Shown: one piece after another, positions 24,483 to 33,602 of the stretch
Layout of the letters: every line of letters starts with the position of its first letter
Position numbering within the stretch: the first letter of the stretch is position 1
The notes under the pieces: model-generated
The model's database searches: none
Seen by the model: the letters and a program-made list of their open reading frames with translations, nothing else
What the model was told of the DNA's origin: nothing
Made by a program: the position numbers and the translations under genes
Assembly: GCF_003570715.1 (NCBI RefSeq)
Contig: NZ_QXXQ01000015.1
Span: forward strand, 1 to 64,000
DNA length: 64,000 bases
Direction: 5' to 3'
DNA from: Gemmobacter lutimaris
GTDB taxonomy: Bacteria > Pseudomonadota > Alphaproteobacteria > Rhodobacterales > Rhodobacteraceae

Positions 24483-25454
24483 CTATTGCAGAAGAGCAGC
24501 CAGCTTCTCCTGGGCTGCATCGTTCAGCCATTTGCCCCAGACATCCTTGTAGGTGGTCAGGAAATGCACGGCGGCTTCTTCGGCGGATGCCTTGTTGTCC
24601 TCCTGCCAGGCTAGCACTTCATTCATCTGCGCATTGGTGAAAGCTACTTTCGACATCAGGTCGGCCACCTCGGGTTCACGTTCGGCGAAATCGGTCGTCA
24701 CGCCGGTCACAACACGAGCGCTGGGATAGGCTGATTTGCCCGGGTTGGCGCAGTCGGCGGCAGAGTTGCACGCATGGACGTCGGCGACATACGACCCCAT
24801 GTCGACCATCACCATCTCGTACTTCCCAAGCACCGAGGTCGGCGCAAAATAATAGCCAAACCAAGGTTCCTTGCTCTCGTAGGCCGATGCGATCGAGGCG
24901 GCGAGGGTCTCGCTCGAGCCGTGGTTGAATACTTCCAGCCCATGGCCGGCGAAATCCCAAGCCTTGACAAGGTTGTCGTTGACAACGCGGCAGGCCCAGC
25001 CGTCGGGGCAGTTGTTGAACCTGCCGCCCACCAGTTCCGGATGCGCAAGCACTCCGTCCATCGTGGTCAGTTCAGGATGCTCGTCAGCCAAGTATTTGGG
25101 AATCCAGAATGCTTCAACTCCGCCGTCCGACAGCACGTCTGCGACCGTCTTGACCTTGCCGGCTCTCTCGAGGTCGGTGTAGCTGGGCGCGGTATTGACC
25201 CACAGTTCGGTTACAATGTCGGGTTTGCCAGTTTCTGCGATCGATGTAACTGACGGCAGCGTGGAGGACGGAACAACCGTCACACGACACTCGTAGCCTT
25301 GTTCCATGAGAAACTTTGACACCGAGGTCACGACGGCCGCCGATCCCCAATTCATTTCAGTGATCGAGACTTCACCGCACTCAGCTCGGGCCATGCCCGC
25401 GGAAAGTGCCAGTGCTGCGCCGATGGTCAAAGCGCTTAGTTTTGTAGTCTTCAT
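24483..25454 (-). CDS. proX: Betaine-binding periplasmic protein (OpuAC/ProX type)
   Basis: A 323-residue substrate-binding protein with a signal peptide (MKTTKLSALTIGAALALSAG, cleavage expected after ARA near residue 24). The mature part has ITEMNWGSAAVVTSVSKFLM, TELWVNTAPSY and AWDFAGHGLEVFNHGSSETL, in keeping with the OpuAC family that binds quaternary amines through aromatic residues. It delivers ligand to ProWV. A good Shine-Dalgarno (AAGGAG) lies upstream. The neighbours suggest a catabolic rather than osmotic role. Confidence 0.92.
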   Translation of the reverse strand: MKTTKLSALTIGAALALSAGMARAECGEVSITEMNWGSAAVVTSVSKFLMEQGYECRVTVVPSSTLPSVTSIAETGKPDIVTELWVNTAPSYTDLERAGKVKTVADVLSDGGVEAFWIPKYLADEHPELTTMDGVLAHPELVGGRFNNCPDGWACRVVNDNLVKAWDFAGHGLEVFNHGSSETLAASIASAYESKEPWFGYYFAPTSVLGKYEMVMVDMGSYVADVHACNSAADCANPGKSAYPSARVVTGVTTDFAEREPEVADLMSKVAFTNAQMNEVLAWQEDNKASAEEAAVHFLTTYKDVWGKWLNDAAQEKLAALLQ

Positions 25455-25530
25455 TCAGATTTCTCCTTGTTGGAAGGTAGCTGAGATCGCCGGATTGGCC
25501 CGGTTCTGATCGTGGATTGGTTGCCGCTTG

Positions 25531-25917
25531 CTACGTCTTGGCGGCATCGAGCACGCTGCGCGCGACGCGGAAACACTCCAACGCCTGGGGGACACCGCAA
25601 TAGATTCCGATCACGTGGATGATCGCTCGTATTTCGTCCTTGGTGACGCCGTTGTTGATTGCACCGCGGCAGTGCACCTCCCATTCGTGCATCTTTCCGA
25701 GGGCGCCGATCATGGCGAGGTTCATCATGGAACGGGTCTTGGCGGGGATCACATCATCGCCCCAGCCGAAACCCCAGCACCAAGCGGTCATCGCCTCCTG
25801 GAAGGGGCGGGTGAAGTCATCGGCGGAAGCAAGGTTCCGCTCTACGTAATCGGCGCCGAGGGTGGCCTTGCGCTGCGCAAGGCCCTTTTCAAACAGGTCT
25901 TGGTCGAACGCACTCAT
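25531..25917 (-). CDS. Carboxymuconolactone decarboxylase family protein
   Basis: A 128-residue protein starting MSAFDQDLFEKGLAQRKATL. It has the family's conserved helices: RSMMNLAMIGALGKMHEWEV and GVTKDEIRAIIHVIGIYCGV. The AhpD-like CxxC pair is not present; instead there is HEWEVHCRGA, as in decarboxylase-type members. Its ATG overlaps the stop of the aldehyde dehydrogenase gene (ATGA), so the two are co-translated. The role in this operon is not known; it could act on a ring-opened or lactone intermediate. Confidence 0.85.
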   Translation of the reverse strand: MSAFDQDLFEKGLAQRKATLGADYVERNLASADDFTRPFQEAMTAWCWGFGWGDDVIPAKTRSMMNLAMIGALGKMHEWEVHCRGAINNGVTKDEIRAIIHVIGIYCGVPQALECFRVARSVLDAAKT

Positions 25918-27371
25918 GCGGTACCTCTCAGTCTGATTGCGATGTTCTTGGTCTGCACGTAGTTCCACAGCGCCTCGCGACCTTTCTCGCGGCCGTAGCC
26001 GGATTTGCCATAGCCACCGAAGGGAGTTTCCACACCGCCGGCATACCATTCGTTGATAAAGATCTGCCCGGCACGGATCTTGCGGGCGGCTGCGGTGGCC
26101 CTGTCTAGATCGCGGGTGAAAACGCCTCCGACCAGCCCGTAGTCAGTGGCGTTCGCAATGCGGATCGCCTCGTCGTCCGACCCGAACTTCACGACAGAAA
26201 GGACCGGTCCGAAGACCTCGTCCCTCGCGATCGCCATTTCGGGCGTCACAGTCAGGACAGTCGGCTCAAGGAAGGCACCGGGGCGATTCAACTTGTGGCC
26301 ACCGGTGACGACGCGGGCGCCCTCCGCCTCGGCGGCTCGGATCATGGCCTCGGCACGGTCGCGCTGGCTTTCGGATACCATCGCTCCCATGGTCAGACCG
26401 AACTCTGGCTGGTCGATGCCGGGGCCGACCTCCAGGGAGCTGGCCAGGCTTGCGATGCGGTCGACGAGTTCGTCGTGGATACGCTCCGAAGCAATGACAC
26501 GGCTCATGGCCGAACAGACTTGACCAGCGTTGAAGAAGATACCCCAGCGCACGTCCGACATGAAAGCGTCGAGATCGGCGTCGTCGTGGACGATGGCAGC
26601 GGACTTGCCGCCAAGCTCCAACACGCAAGGCACGACGTTCCGTGCCGCCGCAGAGGCAATGGCAATGCCGGTTGGGACCGAACCTGTGAAAACAATCTGG
26701 TTGACGCCTGGATGCGCCGACAGCGCGGCACCAGCGTCTCGGCCAAGGCCGCAGATCACGTTGACCGCACCCTTCGGCAGCCCTGCTGCCACTGCCGCAC
26801 GGGCGATGAAGGCATTGGTGAGCGGCGTCAGTTCTGGCGTCTTGATTACGCAGGCATTGCCGGTCGCGAGCGCTGCCGAAAGAGACCGGGCTGTCATCTC
26901 GATCGGGTAATTCCACGGAATAATCTGAGCCGAGACGCCGTAGGGTTCGTGCGTCGTGAAGTCGAGATAGCCCGCTCCAAGTGGAATTGAACGGCCCTCG
27001 ACGGTTTCTGCCTGGTTTCCGTAATACTCGAAGTAGCGCGCTGCGCCCTGGACCTCAATCCGCGATTCCCAAAGCGGCTTGCCTTGTTCCAAGGTCAGAA
27101 GCCGCGCGATCTCTTCGATATTGTCGAGAAGATAGCGGCCCATGGCCTGCACCATGCGTCCCCGTTCCACTGGGCGAAGATCGGACAGCGCGCCGTCATC
27201 GTGGCAAGCGCGCGCGGCCTGGACCGCGCGGTCTACGTCAGCAGCGTCAGCCAAAGCCTGTTCGGCCAGCGCTTCGCCAGTACCGGGATCGGTCACGACA
27301 ATCCGACCGGCGCAGCCGTCGACCCAAGCGCCGTCTATGTAATTCTGCCAGTAGGGCGCAATGTCATCCAT
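25914..27371 (-). CDS. NAD(P)-dependent aldehyde dehydrogenase (betaine aldehyde dehydrogenase-like)
   Basis: A 485-residue ALDH. Conserved parts: IIPWNYPIEMTARSLSAALA, VFTGSVPTG (cofactor site), VLELGGKSAAIV (catalytic Glu), FFNAGQVCSAMSR (catalytic Cys) and the C-terminal ETPFGGYGKSGYGREKG. It oxidises an aldehyde to an acid with NAD(P); in a demethylation pathway the substrate could be a semialdehyde. The ATG at 27371 overlaps the end of the Rieske gene by 8 nt. An upstream in-frame start at 27383 is less likely. Confidence 0.92.
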   Translation of the reverse strand: MDDIAPYWQNYIDGAWVDGCAGRIVVTDPGTGEALAEQALADAADVDRAVQAARACHDDGALSDLRPVERGRMVQAMGRYLLDNIEEIARLLTLEQGKPLWESRIEVQGAARYFEYYGNQAETVEGRSIPLGAGYLDFTTHEPYGVSAQIIPWNYPIEMTARSLSAALATGNACVIKTPELTPLTNAFIARAAVAAGLPKGAVNVICGLGRDAGAALSAHPGVNQIVFTGSVPTGIAIASAAARNVVPCVLELGGKSAAIVHDDADLDAFMSDVRWGIFFNAGQVCSAMSRVIASERIHDELVDRIASLASSLEVGPGIDQPEFGLTMGAMVSESQRDRAEAMIRAAEAEGARVVTGGHKLNRPGAFLEPTVLTVTPEMAIARDEVFGPVLSVVKFGSDDEAIRIANATDYGLVGGVFTRDLDRATAAARKIRAGQIFINEWYAGGVETPFGGYGKSGYGREKGREALWNYVQTKNIAIRLRGTA

Positions 27372-28464
27372 CGACCGCCTCACGCATCCATTGCTGCAGG
27401 GTCCGGATCGAATGCTCGGAGTTCAGCCCGCAGGCCGGGTCAAGCACCAGGGGCCCCGGCCGATAGCCACGGCTTTTCAGCCCTCGCGCCACGCTTTCGA
27501 CAAGCCTGATATCCTCTTCCACTGTTGTCTCGCGGTCCTGGACCGCAAGCCGCCGGATCACCTCGCTGTCCTCGCCGCCCGGTGTGTACCAGCCGCGCCA
27601 GACCGTGCAGTTGTCGACCCCGTGGGCGCGCCAGTGATAGGTGTTCAGAACGTTGCCCGGATAGACCTGGAACGAGAACATCGGCCAAAGGAAAAACGAG
27701 CGGTATTCTCCTCCGTGCGGTACCGAAGTGTCGATGGGATAGGTCATTTTCGAAAGATCCTGGCACTCGGTGGTGTGTCGCAGGACATAACCCTTTTTCA
27801 TCGGCTGGATGTCGTATGTCTCGGGTCGGATGACGCCGGTGGCAAACGTGGGGTGGTTGATTGAGCAATGGTAGCACTCGGAGTAGTTCTCGACCGAGAC
27901 CTTCCAATTGCACTTCTCAGGGATCTCGACCCATTCGATCGGTGCAAGGGTGTCGATATGAGGCACATAATCGGCCAGTTCCTCACGAACGCCGGGATAC
28001 CATTCGTCCATGGGAGCGGCGTTGTCGTCGAGGTTCACAAAAATGAACCCATGGAAGACCTCTGTCCTGACGGAAGTCAGGCAGATCTTGCTGCGATCGA
28101 AGCCCGGGACCGCCTTGATGTTCGGCCCGGCACGGAGTTCTCCGGAAAGCTCGTAAGTCCAGGCATGGTAAGGGCAAACAACGACGCGGGTCGAGCCGGA
28201 GCCCTCAACCATCTGATGCGCGCGATGCTGGCAAACGTTGTAGAAGGTACGTAGTTCTCCCTCGCGACCACGGATACAGAAGAGGCTCTCGCCTGCGATT
28301 TCGAAGGTGAAGTAGTCGCCGGTATTCCTGACTTGGCTTGCATGCCCGGCAAACTGCCAGGTGCGGGCAAGTAGTCCCTTCATTTCCTGATCGAAAATCG
28401 TGGGGTCTGTATAGTAACGTGCTTCCAGCGAGTGGATGGGGGCCGGGGGCTCGTGAACGCTCAT
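27364..28464 (-). CDS. Rieske non-heme iron oxygenase, betaine demethylase-like
   Basis: A 366-residue oxygenase alpha subunit. The Rieske [2Fe-2S] site is C78-x-H80 and C97-x2-H100 (YNVCQHRAHQM and VVVCPYHAW). The mononuclear iron site lies in VENYSECYHCSINHPTF, with His199 and His204 as ligands and Glu196 nearby. The family includes glycine betaine (GbcA) and stachydrine (Stc2) demethylases, which remove one N-methyl group as formaldehyde using electrons from a ferredoxin/reductase. Such partners are encoded at 40289 and 40690. It overlaps the RpiR gene by 4 nt. Confidence 0.9.
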   Translation of the reverse strand: MSVHEPPAPIHSLEARYYTDPTIFDQEMKGLLARTWQFAGHASQVRNTGDYFTFEIAGESLFCIRGREGELRTFYNVCQHRAHQMVEGSGSTRVVVCPYHAWTYELSGELRAGPNIKAVPGFDRSKICLTSVRTEVFHGFIFVNLDDNAAPMDEWYPGVREELADYVPHIDTLAPIEWVEIPEKCNWKVSVENYSECYHCSINHPTFATGVIRPETYDIQPMKKGYVLRHTTECQDLSKMTYPIDTSVPHGGEYRSFFLWPMFSFQVYPGNVLNTYHWRAHGVDNCTVWRGWYTPGGEDSEVIRRLAVQDRETTVEEDIRLVESVARGLKSRGYRPGPLVLDPACGLNSEHSIRTLQQWMREAVDG

Positions 28465-29372
28465 TCGTGCTTATCCTTTTCTCCGACATAGATGCCGAGC
28501 GCGTGGCGCTGGCTGTGGTAGCTTTCGATCGACGACACGACATCCTCGCCGGCTTCGGCGATGATGAACGCGATCAAGACTTCAAAGAATGCCGTCAGCG
28601 CCACAGTCGAGATGAAGAATTGTGGCGTGTCGGTCGGCACGACGAACCTGTGCTGCGCGTCGGGCATGATCGGGCTCGCAAGGCTGTCGGAAATGGCGAT
28701 GACCCGAACGCGCTGAGCGCGCGCAACGGCGACTGCTTCGACAATTTCGCGCCGGTAGGGCCGGAAAGTCATGGCAATCAGAACGTCGTTTTCGTTAGCG
28801 CGCGCGAGCCCATCCACGGGCTGCGTTCCGCCTTGGGGAAGGGCCCGCACGCCGTCGATAGCCATGCCGGCCAGGTAGGCAAAGTTCTGCGCGATCGCAT
28901 TGTTCACGCCCACACCGAGTGCAAAGCAGCGCCGTGCAGATACGATTTCGCGTGCTGCTGCCTGAATTGTGCGGTGGTCCGTCGAGGCGAAAAGGCCTTC
29001 TATGTTGTCGATGGCCGATTCGGCGCTTGCGGCGAAGAGGGCGCCCATCTCGTCACGTTGCGCGACCGACTGAAGCCAGCGCGCCCGGTCGGGATATGTC
29101 TCGCGGCCTTGGCGGATCTCGTTTCGAAATACCTCTCGGAACGATTCGTAGCTTTCGATTCCGATGGCTCGGGACAATCGTACCAATGTATTTGGCTTTA
29201 CATCCGCCTTTGCGGCAAGCTGCCGGATGGAACACACGCCAATCTCATTGGGGTTTTCCAGTAGAAAGCCCGCCAACTTCGCCAGTTCCGGTGTGAATTC
29301 AGCTCGAAGGGCCTGAATCCGTTCAAGGATTTCGAGGGACGTGGCTGGATGTGGTTCATTTGTTTGTTTCAT
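28461..29372 (-). CDS. RpiR/MurR-family transcription regulator with SIS domain
   Basis: About 303 residues. N-terminal helix-turn-helix of the RpiR type (EIGVCSIRQLAAKADVKPNT then LVRLSRAIG, about 43-75) and a C-terminal SIS sugar-isomerase-like domain (RCFALGVGVNNAIAQNFAYL; ENDVLIAMTFRPYRREIVEA; RVIAISDS) that would bind an effector. It opens the minus-strand operon and lies next to an inverted repeat at 29386-29423 between the two divergent operons, so it probably controls both. The start is uncertain (ATG 29372 or GTG 29384); neither has a clear ribosome-binding site. Confidence 0.9.
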   Translation of the reverse strand: MKQTNEPHPATSLEILERIQALRAEFTPELAKLAGFLLENPNEIGVCSIRQLAAKADVKPNTLVRLSRAIGIESYESFREVFRNEIRQGRETYPDRARWLQSVAQRDEMGALFAASAESAIDNIEGLFASTDHRTIQAAAREIVSARRCFALGVGVNNAIAQNFAYLAGMAIDGVRALPQGGTQPVDGLARANENDVLIAMTFRPYRREIVEAVAVARAQRVRVIAISDSLASPIMPDAQHRFVVPTDTPQFFISTVALTAFFEVLIAFIIAEAGEDVVSSIESYHSQRHALGIYVGEKDKHE

Positions 29373-29385
29373 GATTGACGACACT

Positions 29386-29423
29386 ACAAATGTTCGCTAG
29401 CCCTGTCCACAGAAAACATTTGT
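29386..29423. promoter_or_regulatory. Inverted repeat operator between the divergent betaine operons
   Basis: ACAAATGTT (29386-29394) and AACATTTGT (29415-29423) are perfect 9-bp inverted arms with centres 29 bp apart. They lie between the RpiR start and the ribosome-binding site of the FAD/GcvT gene, a position suited to control of both directions. The likely binder is the adjacent RpiR protein. Confidence 0.65.
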
Positions 29424-29440
29424 TCGAAAGGAAGCGATCA

Positions 29441-31888
29441 ATGGTTCCCTCCTCTGCCCGCGTGGTGATCATCGGAGGCGGCATCATGGGCTGCGGTCTC
29501 GCCTATCACCTTGCACATGAAGGCTGGACGGACGTCGTCCTGCTCGAAAAGGCCGAGCTGACCTCTGGTTCCACATGGCATGCCGCCGGGCAGATCACGC
29601 ATTCCACGTCCAGCTATGGTCTTGGCAAGTGCGTAGGCTACAATATCGATCTGTACTCGAAGGTGCTCGAGGCAGAGACCGGGCAGTCGGTCACCTGGCA
29701 TGGCTGCGGCTCACTCCGGCTGGCTTATACCGACGACGAGCTTGACTGGCTCCACCAGACCATTTCAGTTGGCAAAGGCCTCGGTTTCCCGATGGAGCTT
29801 GTCGGGCCAGAGCGGATCCGCGAACTGCATCCCTTCTACAACCTCGATGGCGTCAAGGCGGCATTGCACACGCCCGACGACGGCCATGTCGACCCGGCCG
29901 GCGCGGCTTTTGCGCTCGCAAAGGGCGCGCGGCAGTTGGGCGTGAAGGTGATCCGACACTGCCGGGCCACGAACGTGACGTTTACGCCGAACGGCGAATG
30001 GCTCGTCGAAACCGAGCAGGGTTCGATTACTTGCGAGCATGTCGTCAACGCCGGCGGCACCTACGCAAGACAGGTGGCGTTGTGGTCGGGCTACGACCTT
30101 CCGACGACCTCGATGACGCACCACTACTTCATCACCGACACGGTCCCGGAGTTCCAGAACCTCGACAAGGAACTTCCCGTCGTTCGCGATGATCGGCTGG
30201 TCTCTGGCTATGTCCGGATGGAGCAGAAGAAAGGCCTGATCGGCATTTATGAGAAGGCCAATCCGAACACTGTCTGGGAAGATCACTGCCCTTGGGAAGC
30301 GGAGAACGAACTCTTCGAGCCGGACTATGATCGCATCATGCCCTGGCTCGAAAACGCGATGGGCCGAATGCCGATCCTCGCCGAACTTGGAATCACCCGC
30401 GAAGTGCATGGCGCGATCAGCCATCCGCCCGATGGCAACCCGCTGATCGGTCCGGCACCGGGGCTGAAGAACTACTGGTGCTGCTGCGGTACGCAAATCG
30501 GCATTGGTTGGGGCCCTGGTCTGACGCGGGAACTGGCGCGCTGGATAATTTCGGGCAAGCCCGAGATCAACATGCGTGAATTCGATCCGCGCAGGTTCGG
30601 CCCCTATGCGGATAAAACCTACCAGATCACCAAGGCCAAAGAGGATTACCTTCTGCGGCACGAGATTCCGTTCCCGCACTTCAACCGTCTTGAAGGCCGG
30701 CCGGTCAAGCCGTCCGCGCTTTATGAGGATTGCAAAGCTGAAGGCGCGGTGTTCGAGGAAGTTTACGGCCATGAGCGTCCGCGCTGGTTCGCGCCAGAGG
30801 GGACCAAGGCAGAGGATATCTATGGCTTCCGGCGTACCAAACTGCACGACATCGTCGGCGCCGAAGTGCGCGCAGTTCGCCAAAGTGCCGGCATTATGGA
30901 TATTTCCGCCTTTACCAAGGTCGAGGTCTCAGGGCCGGACGCGCGCGCCTTCCTTGATCGATTGGTCGGCAACAAGCTGCCCGCGCCGGGGCGTATCGCT
31001 CTGACCCACATCTTGAACGAGGCGGGCCGGATCGAGCTGGAAACCACGATCGTCTGTCTTGCCCAAGACCGCTTCTATCTGGTCTGCGCAGCCTTCTTCG
31101 AACAGCGTCTGGTCGACAATCTGAGCTTCGCGCTGCAGGGCGAGAAGGTGACGATAACCAACCGCTCTTCTGACTGGGGTGCGGTTGCTCTGAACGGGCC
31201 GCTGTCTCGCGACATCCTCACGGCTTGCACCAGTTCCGACCTTTCCAACGCCGGATTCAAATGGATGACCGCGCAGGAAATCGAGGTGGGCGGCCACAGG
31301 CTTTGGGCTTTCCGGATGTCCTATGCGGGTGAGCTTGGCTGGGAATTCCACGGCCCTCGCGATGCGATCCTCGGGGCTTTCCGAGCCATCAAGGCGGCAG
31401 GCAAGCAATATGGGCTGAAAAACTACGGGTCTTTTGCCATGAACGCGATGCGCATGGAAAAGGCTTTCAAGGGTGCTGGGGAACTCACGAATGAAGTTAC
31501 GCTGCCGGAAGCGGATGTCATGCGCTTTGTCAAACTGGACAAGGACTTCCGTGGCAAGGCGGTCACGGAAGCAGCCGCAGCCAAGCCGCTGCGCTTCGTC
31601 TGTGTCTACCTGGAAGTGACCGATGACGGCAAGTCCGACGGCAACGGCGGCGAGGCTGTTCTTGCAAATGGCACACAGATCGGAACCGTGAGTTCCATCG
31701 CCTTTGGTCATGGCGTAGGCAAACTTCTGGCCTTTGCCTACGTGAAACCCGAACATGCTGTGCCGGGCGCGACATTGGAAGTCGTGATCATGGGCGTGCC
31801 GCGGTCAGCCAAGGTACTGGGAGAGCCGGCATACGATCCTGAAAGCCTCAAGCCGCGGACTGACACCCGCGCTGAGGCGATGGCATGA
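29441..31888 (+). CDS. Dimethylglycine/sarcosine dehydrogenase-type FAD enzyme with GcvT domain
   Basis: An 815-residue two-domain enzyme. The N-terminal FAD-dependent amine dehydrogenase has GGGIMGCG (12-19) and STWHAAGQ, whose His47 matches the residue that holds FAD covalently in dimethylglycine dehydrogenase. The C-terminal half (from about 430) is a GcvT/aminomethyltransferase domain (TKVEVSGPDARAFLDRL; RMSYAGELGWEFHGP) that passes the released one-carbon unit to tetrahydrofolate. Electrons normally go to ETF, encoded downstream. AGGAAG precedes the ATG at 29441, which I prefer over 29375 because the latter lies in the operator. First gene of the plus operon. Confidence 0.92.
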   Translation: MVPSSARVVIIGGGIMGCGLAYHLAHEGWTDVVLLEKAELTSGSTWHAAGQITHSTSSYGLGKCVGYNIDLYSKVLEAETGQSVTWHGCGSLRLAYTDDELDWLHQTISVGKGLGFPMELVGPERIRELHPFYNLDGVKAALHTPDDGHVDPAGAAFALAKGARQLGVKVIRHCRATNVTFTPNGEWLVETEQGSITCEHVVNAGGTYARQVALWSGYDLPTTSMTHHYFITDTVPEFQNLDKELPVVRDDRLVSGYVRMEQKKGLIGIYEKANPNTVWEDHCPWEAENELFEPDYDRIMPWLENAMGRMPILAELGITREVHGAISHPPDGNPLIGPAPGLKNYWCCCGTQIGIGWGPGLTRELARWIISGKPEINMREFDPRRFGPYADKTYQITKAKEDYLLRHEIPFPHFNRLEGRPVKPSALYEDCKAEGAVFEEVYGHERPRWFAPEGTKAEDIYGFRRTKLHDIVGAEVRAVRQSAGIMDISAFTKVEVSGPDARAFLDRLVGNKLPAPGRIALTHILNEAGRIELETTIVCLAQDRFYLVCAAFFEQRLVDNLSFALQGEKVTITNRSSDWGAVALNGPLSRDILTACTSSDLSNAGFKWMTAQEIEVGGHRLWAFRMSYAGELGWEFHGPRDAILGAFRAIKAAGKQYGLKNYGSFAMNAMRMEKAFKGAGELTNEVTLPEADVMRFVKLDKDFRGKAVTEAAAAKPLRFVCVYLEVTDDGKSDGNGGEAVLANGTQIGTVSSIAFGHGVGKLLAFAYVKPEHAVPGATLEVVIMGVPRSAKVLGEPAYDPESLKPRTDTRAEAMA

Positions 31889-32982
31889 GCGCTTTGATGA
31901 AAGCCATGGTCCTAGTGGGCCATGGTGACTTTGATAAGCTCGTTTGGCGCGAGGACTGGCCGAAGCCGGTCCCCGCTGCCGGCGAAGTCCTGATCAAGGT
32001 CGGAGCCTGCGGCCTCAACAACACCGATATCAATACGCGCACCGCCTGGTACGCGACGGAAGTGACGGCGGGAGTATCCCAGGCATCGGGAATTTCGGGA
32101 TTTGATGTCCAGGATACTTCGGAAGGCACCTGGGGAGGCCTTCCGCTGACATTCCCGCGGATTCAGGGGGCCGATACAGTCGGATGCATCGAGGCGGTGG
32201 GAGACGGCGTTGATCCCACACGCATCGGCGAGCGGGTGATCGTCGATCCATGGCTTCTTGGGACCGGCGACTGGATGGACCCGGTGAACGCACCCTATTA
32301 CGGTTCGGAATGTGACGGCGGCTTTGCTGAGTATACGACGATCCGTGCCAGCAACGCCCACCGGATCGACAGCCAACTGACCGACGCCGAGCTTGCTACC
32401 TTTCCTTGCGCTCTAACGACGGCGGAAACACTTGTGCTGAGGGCAGAGCCGAAGCCCGGCGAAACCGTCGTGGTCACCGGTGCGTCCGGAGGCGTCGGCA
32501 GCACCGCAATTCAACTTTGTCGGCTGCGTGGCGTGCGCGTCATCGGGATTGCTTCGGCCGCCAAGCACAGCCTTCTGCTGAAGGCTGGATGCGATGCCGT
32601 CATCGACCGTTCTGAACCTGACCTGGAGGCAGCTATCCGCAAGACTGCGGGCGGGCCGGTGGACATCGTCCTGGATGTCGTCGGCGGTGCGATGTTCATG
32701 CCGGTCATCAATGCGCTGCGTCAAGGGGGGCGCTATGCCTCCTGTGGAGCCATCTCGGGCCCAACGGTGAATTTTGACCTGCGTCGGCTCATTTATCGTG
32801 ACTTGAAGCTCTCCGGCGCGACGATCACACCGCCTGGCACCATGGCGCGCTTGGTCCGACTGATTGAGCGCGGCCTACTCAAACCGCAACTCGCGGCGAG
32901 CTTCCCGCTGAAGGAACTCCACGCAGCGCAGCGCGCTTTCCTGGCCAAGGACCATGTCGGCAACATCGTGGTGACGCCATGA
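31885..32982 (+). CDS. Medium-chain dehydrogenase/reductase, quinone oxidoreductase-like
   Basis: A 365-residue MDR protein with a GroES-like N-terminal domain and Rossmann domain (VVVTGASGGVGSTAIQLCRL, about 195-214). The catalytic-zinc and structural-zinc cysteines of alcohol dehydrogenases are not conserved as a set, so it is nearer to the zinc-free quinone reductase/AcuI side of the family. An insert at about 50-80 (WYATEVTAGVSQASG) is unusual. It overlaps the upstream and downstream genes by 4 nt each. A role in reducing an enoyl-type product is possible but unproven. Confidence 0.85.
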   Translation: MSALMKAMVLVGHGDFDKLVWREDWPKPVPAAGEVLIKVGACGLNNTDINTRTAWYATEVTAGVSQASGISGFDVQDTSEGTWGGLPLTFPRIQGADTVGCIEAVGDGVDPTRIGERVIVDPWLLGTGDWMDPVNAPYYGSECDGGFAEYTTIRASNAHRIDSQLTDAELATFPCALTTAETLVLRAEPKPGETVVVTGASGGVGSTAIQLCRLRGVRVIGIASAAKHSLLLKAGCDAVIDRSEPDLEAAIRKTAGGPVDIVLDVVGGAMFMPVINALRQGGRYASCGAISGPTVNFDLRRLIYRDLKLSGATITPPGTMARLVRLIERGLLKPQLAASFPLKELHAAQRAFLAKDHVGNIVVTP

Positions 32983-33602
32983 TTTCCGCAGCGGCCACTC
33001 AGGAACGGGACAACGGCTTGCGGCAGATGTGGGGCGTACTGCGCGCCTATGTCGAGGCTCATGCGGAGCCTTTCCACAGCTTCACAGGCGCACTGCCTTA
33101 CGACCTCAGTCTGCTTGCGACCGACACGAAAACGCTTCCGACGGGCGCGATGCTGGCGGAGATGTCAACCTTTGCCAGACCCGAGACGCGACCCTTGGTC
33201 GAGGCTGTCATCGCGGTGGCCAACTTGCTGGAGTGGCAACAGGGATATGACGAAGTACAGGTCGGATCCGACTATCTGGCACGATCCGGTTGGTGCCACC
33301 TTGCCGGGCCCGATGGCCCGATCCTGATGACGGGTGCCCGGCTTTTTCTGGGCTATTGGGGCGGCGGCCTCGATTATCCTTTCCACTGGCACGCGGCCGA
33401 AGAGTTGTACCTGACGCTCGCCGGTAGCGCCATTTTCCGCGCCGAGGGGCGCGCCGACGTTCGCGTAGGTCCGGGCGACAGTGTGCACCACGCTTCCTGG
33501 CAACCTCACGCCACCCAATTTGGGTCGAAAGGATTCCTCGCGCTCATCGCTTGGCGTGGGGCTGATCTGTCGATGAAACTGGAAATGGAGACGCGCAAGT
33601 GA
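32979..33602 (+). CDS. DddQ-like cupin (DMSP lyase family)
   Basis: A 207-residue cupin with YPFHWHAAEELYLTLAG (residues 133-149): His136, His138, Glu142 and Tyr144 form the H-x-H-x3-E-x-Y pattern of the DMSP lyase DddQ, and a further His follows in GPGDSVHHASWQPH (164-177). DddQ cleaves dimethylsulfoniopropionate into dimethyl sulfide and acrylate. Many genomes place DddQ-like genes beside enolase-superfamily racemases, as here, so the native substrate may instead be a quaternary amine derivative. Coupled to both neighbours by 4-nt overlaps. Confidence 0.82.
   Translation: MISAAATQERDNGLRQMWGVLRAYVEAHAEPFHSFTGALPYDLSLLATDTKTLPTGAMLAEMSTFARPETRPLVEAVIAVANLLEWQQGYDEVQVGSDYLARSGWCHLAGPDGPILMTGARLFLGYWGGGLDYPFHWHAAEELYLTLAGSAIFRAEGRADVRVGPGDSVHHASWQPHATQFGSKGFLALIAWRGADLSMKLEMETRK

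Noticed and set aside
22307-25454. ProVWX as an osmoprotection system
   Set aside because: The gene set around it is catabolic and controlled by an RpiR regulator, so uptake for use as nutrient is the better reading, though not proven.
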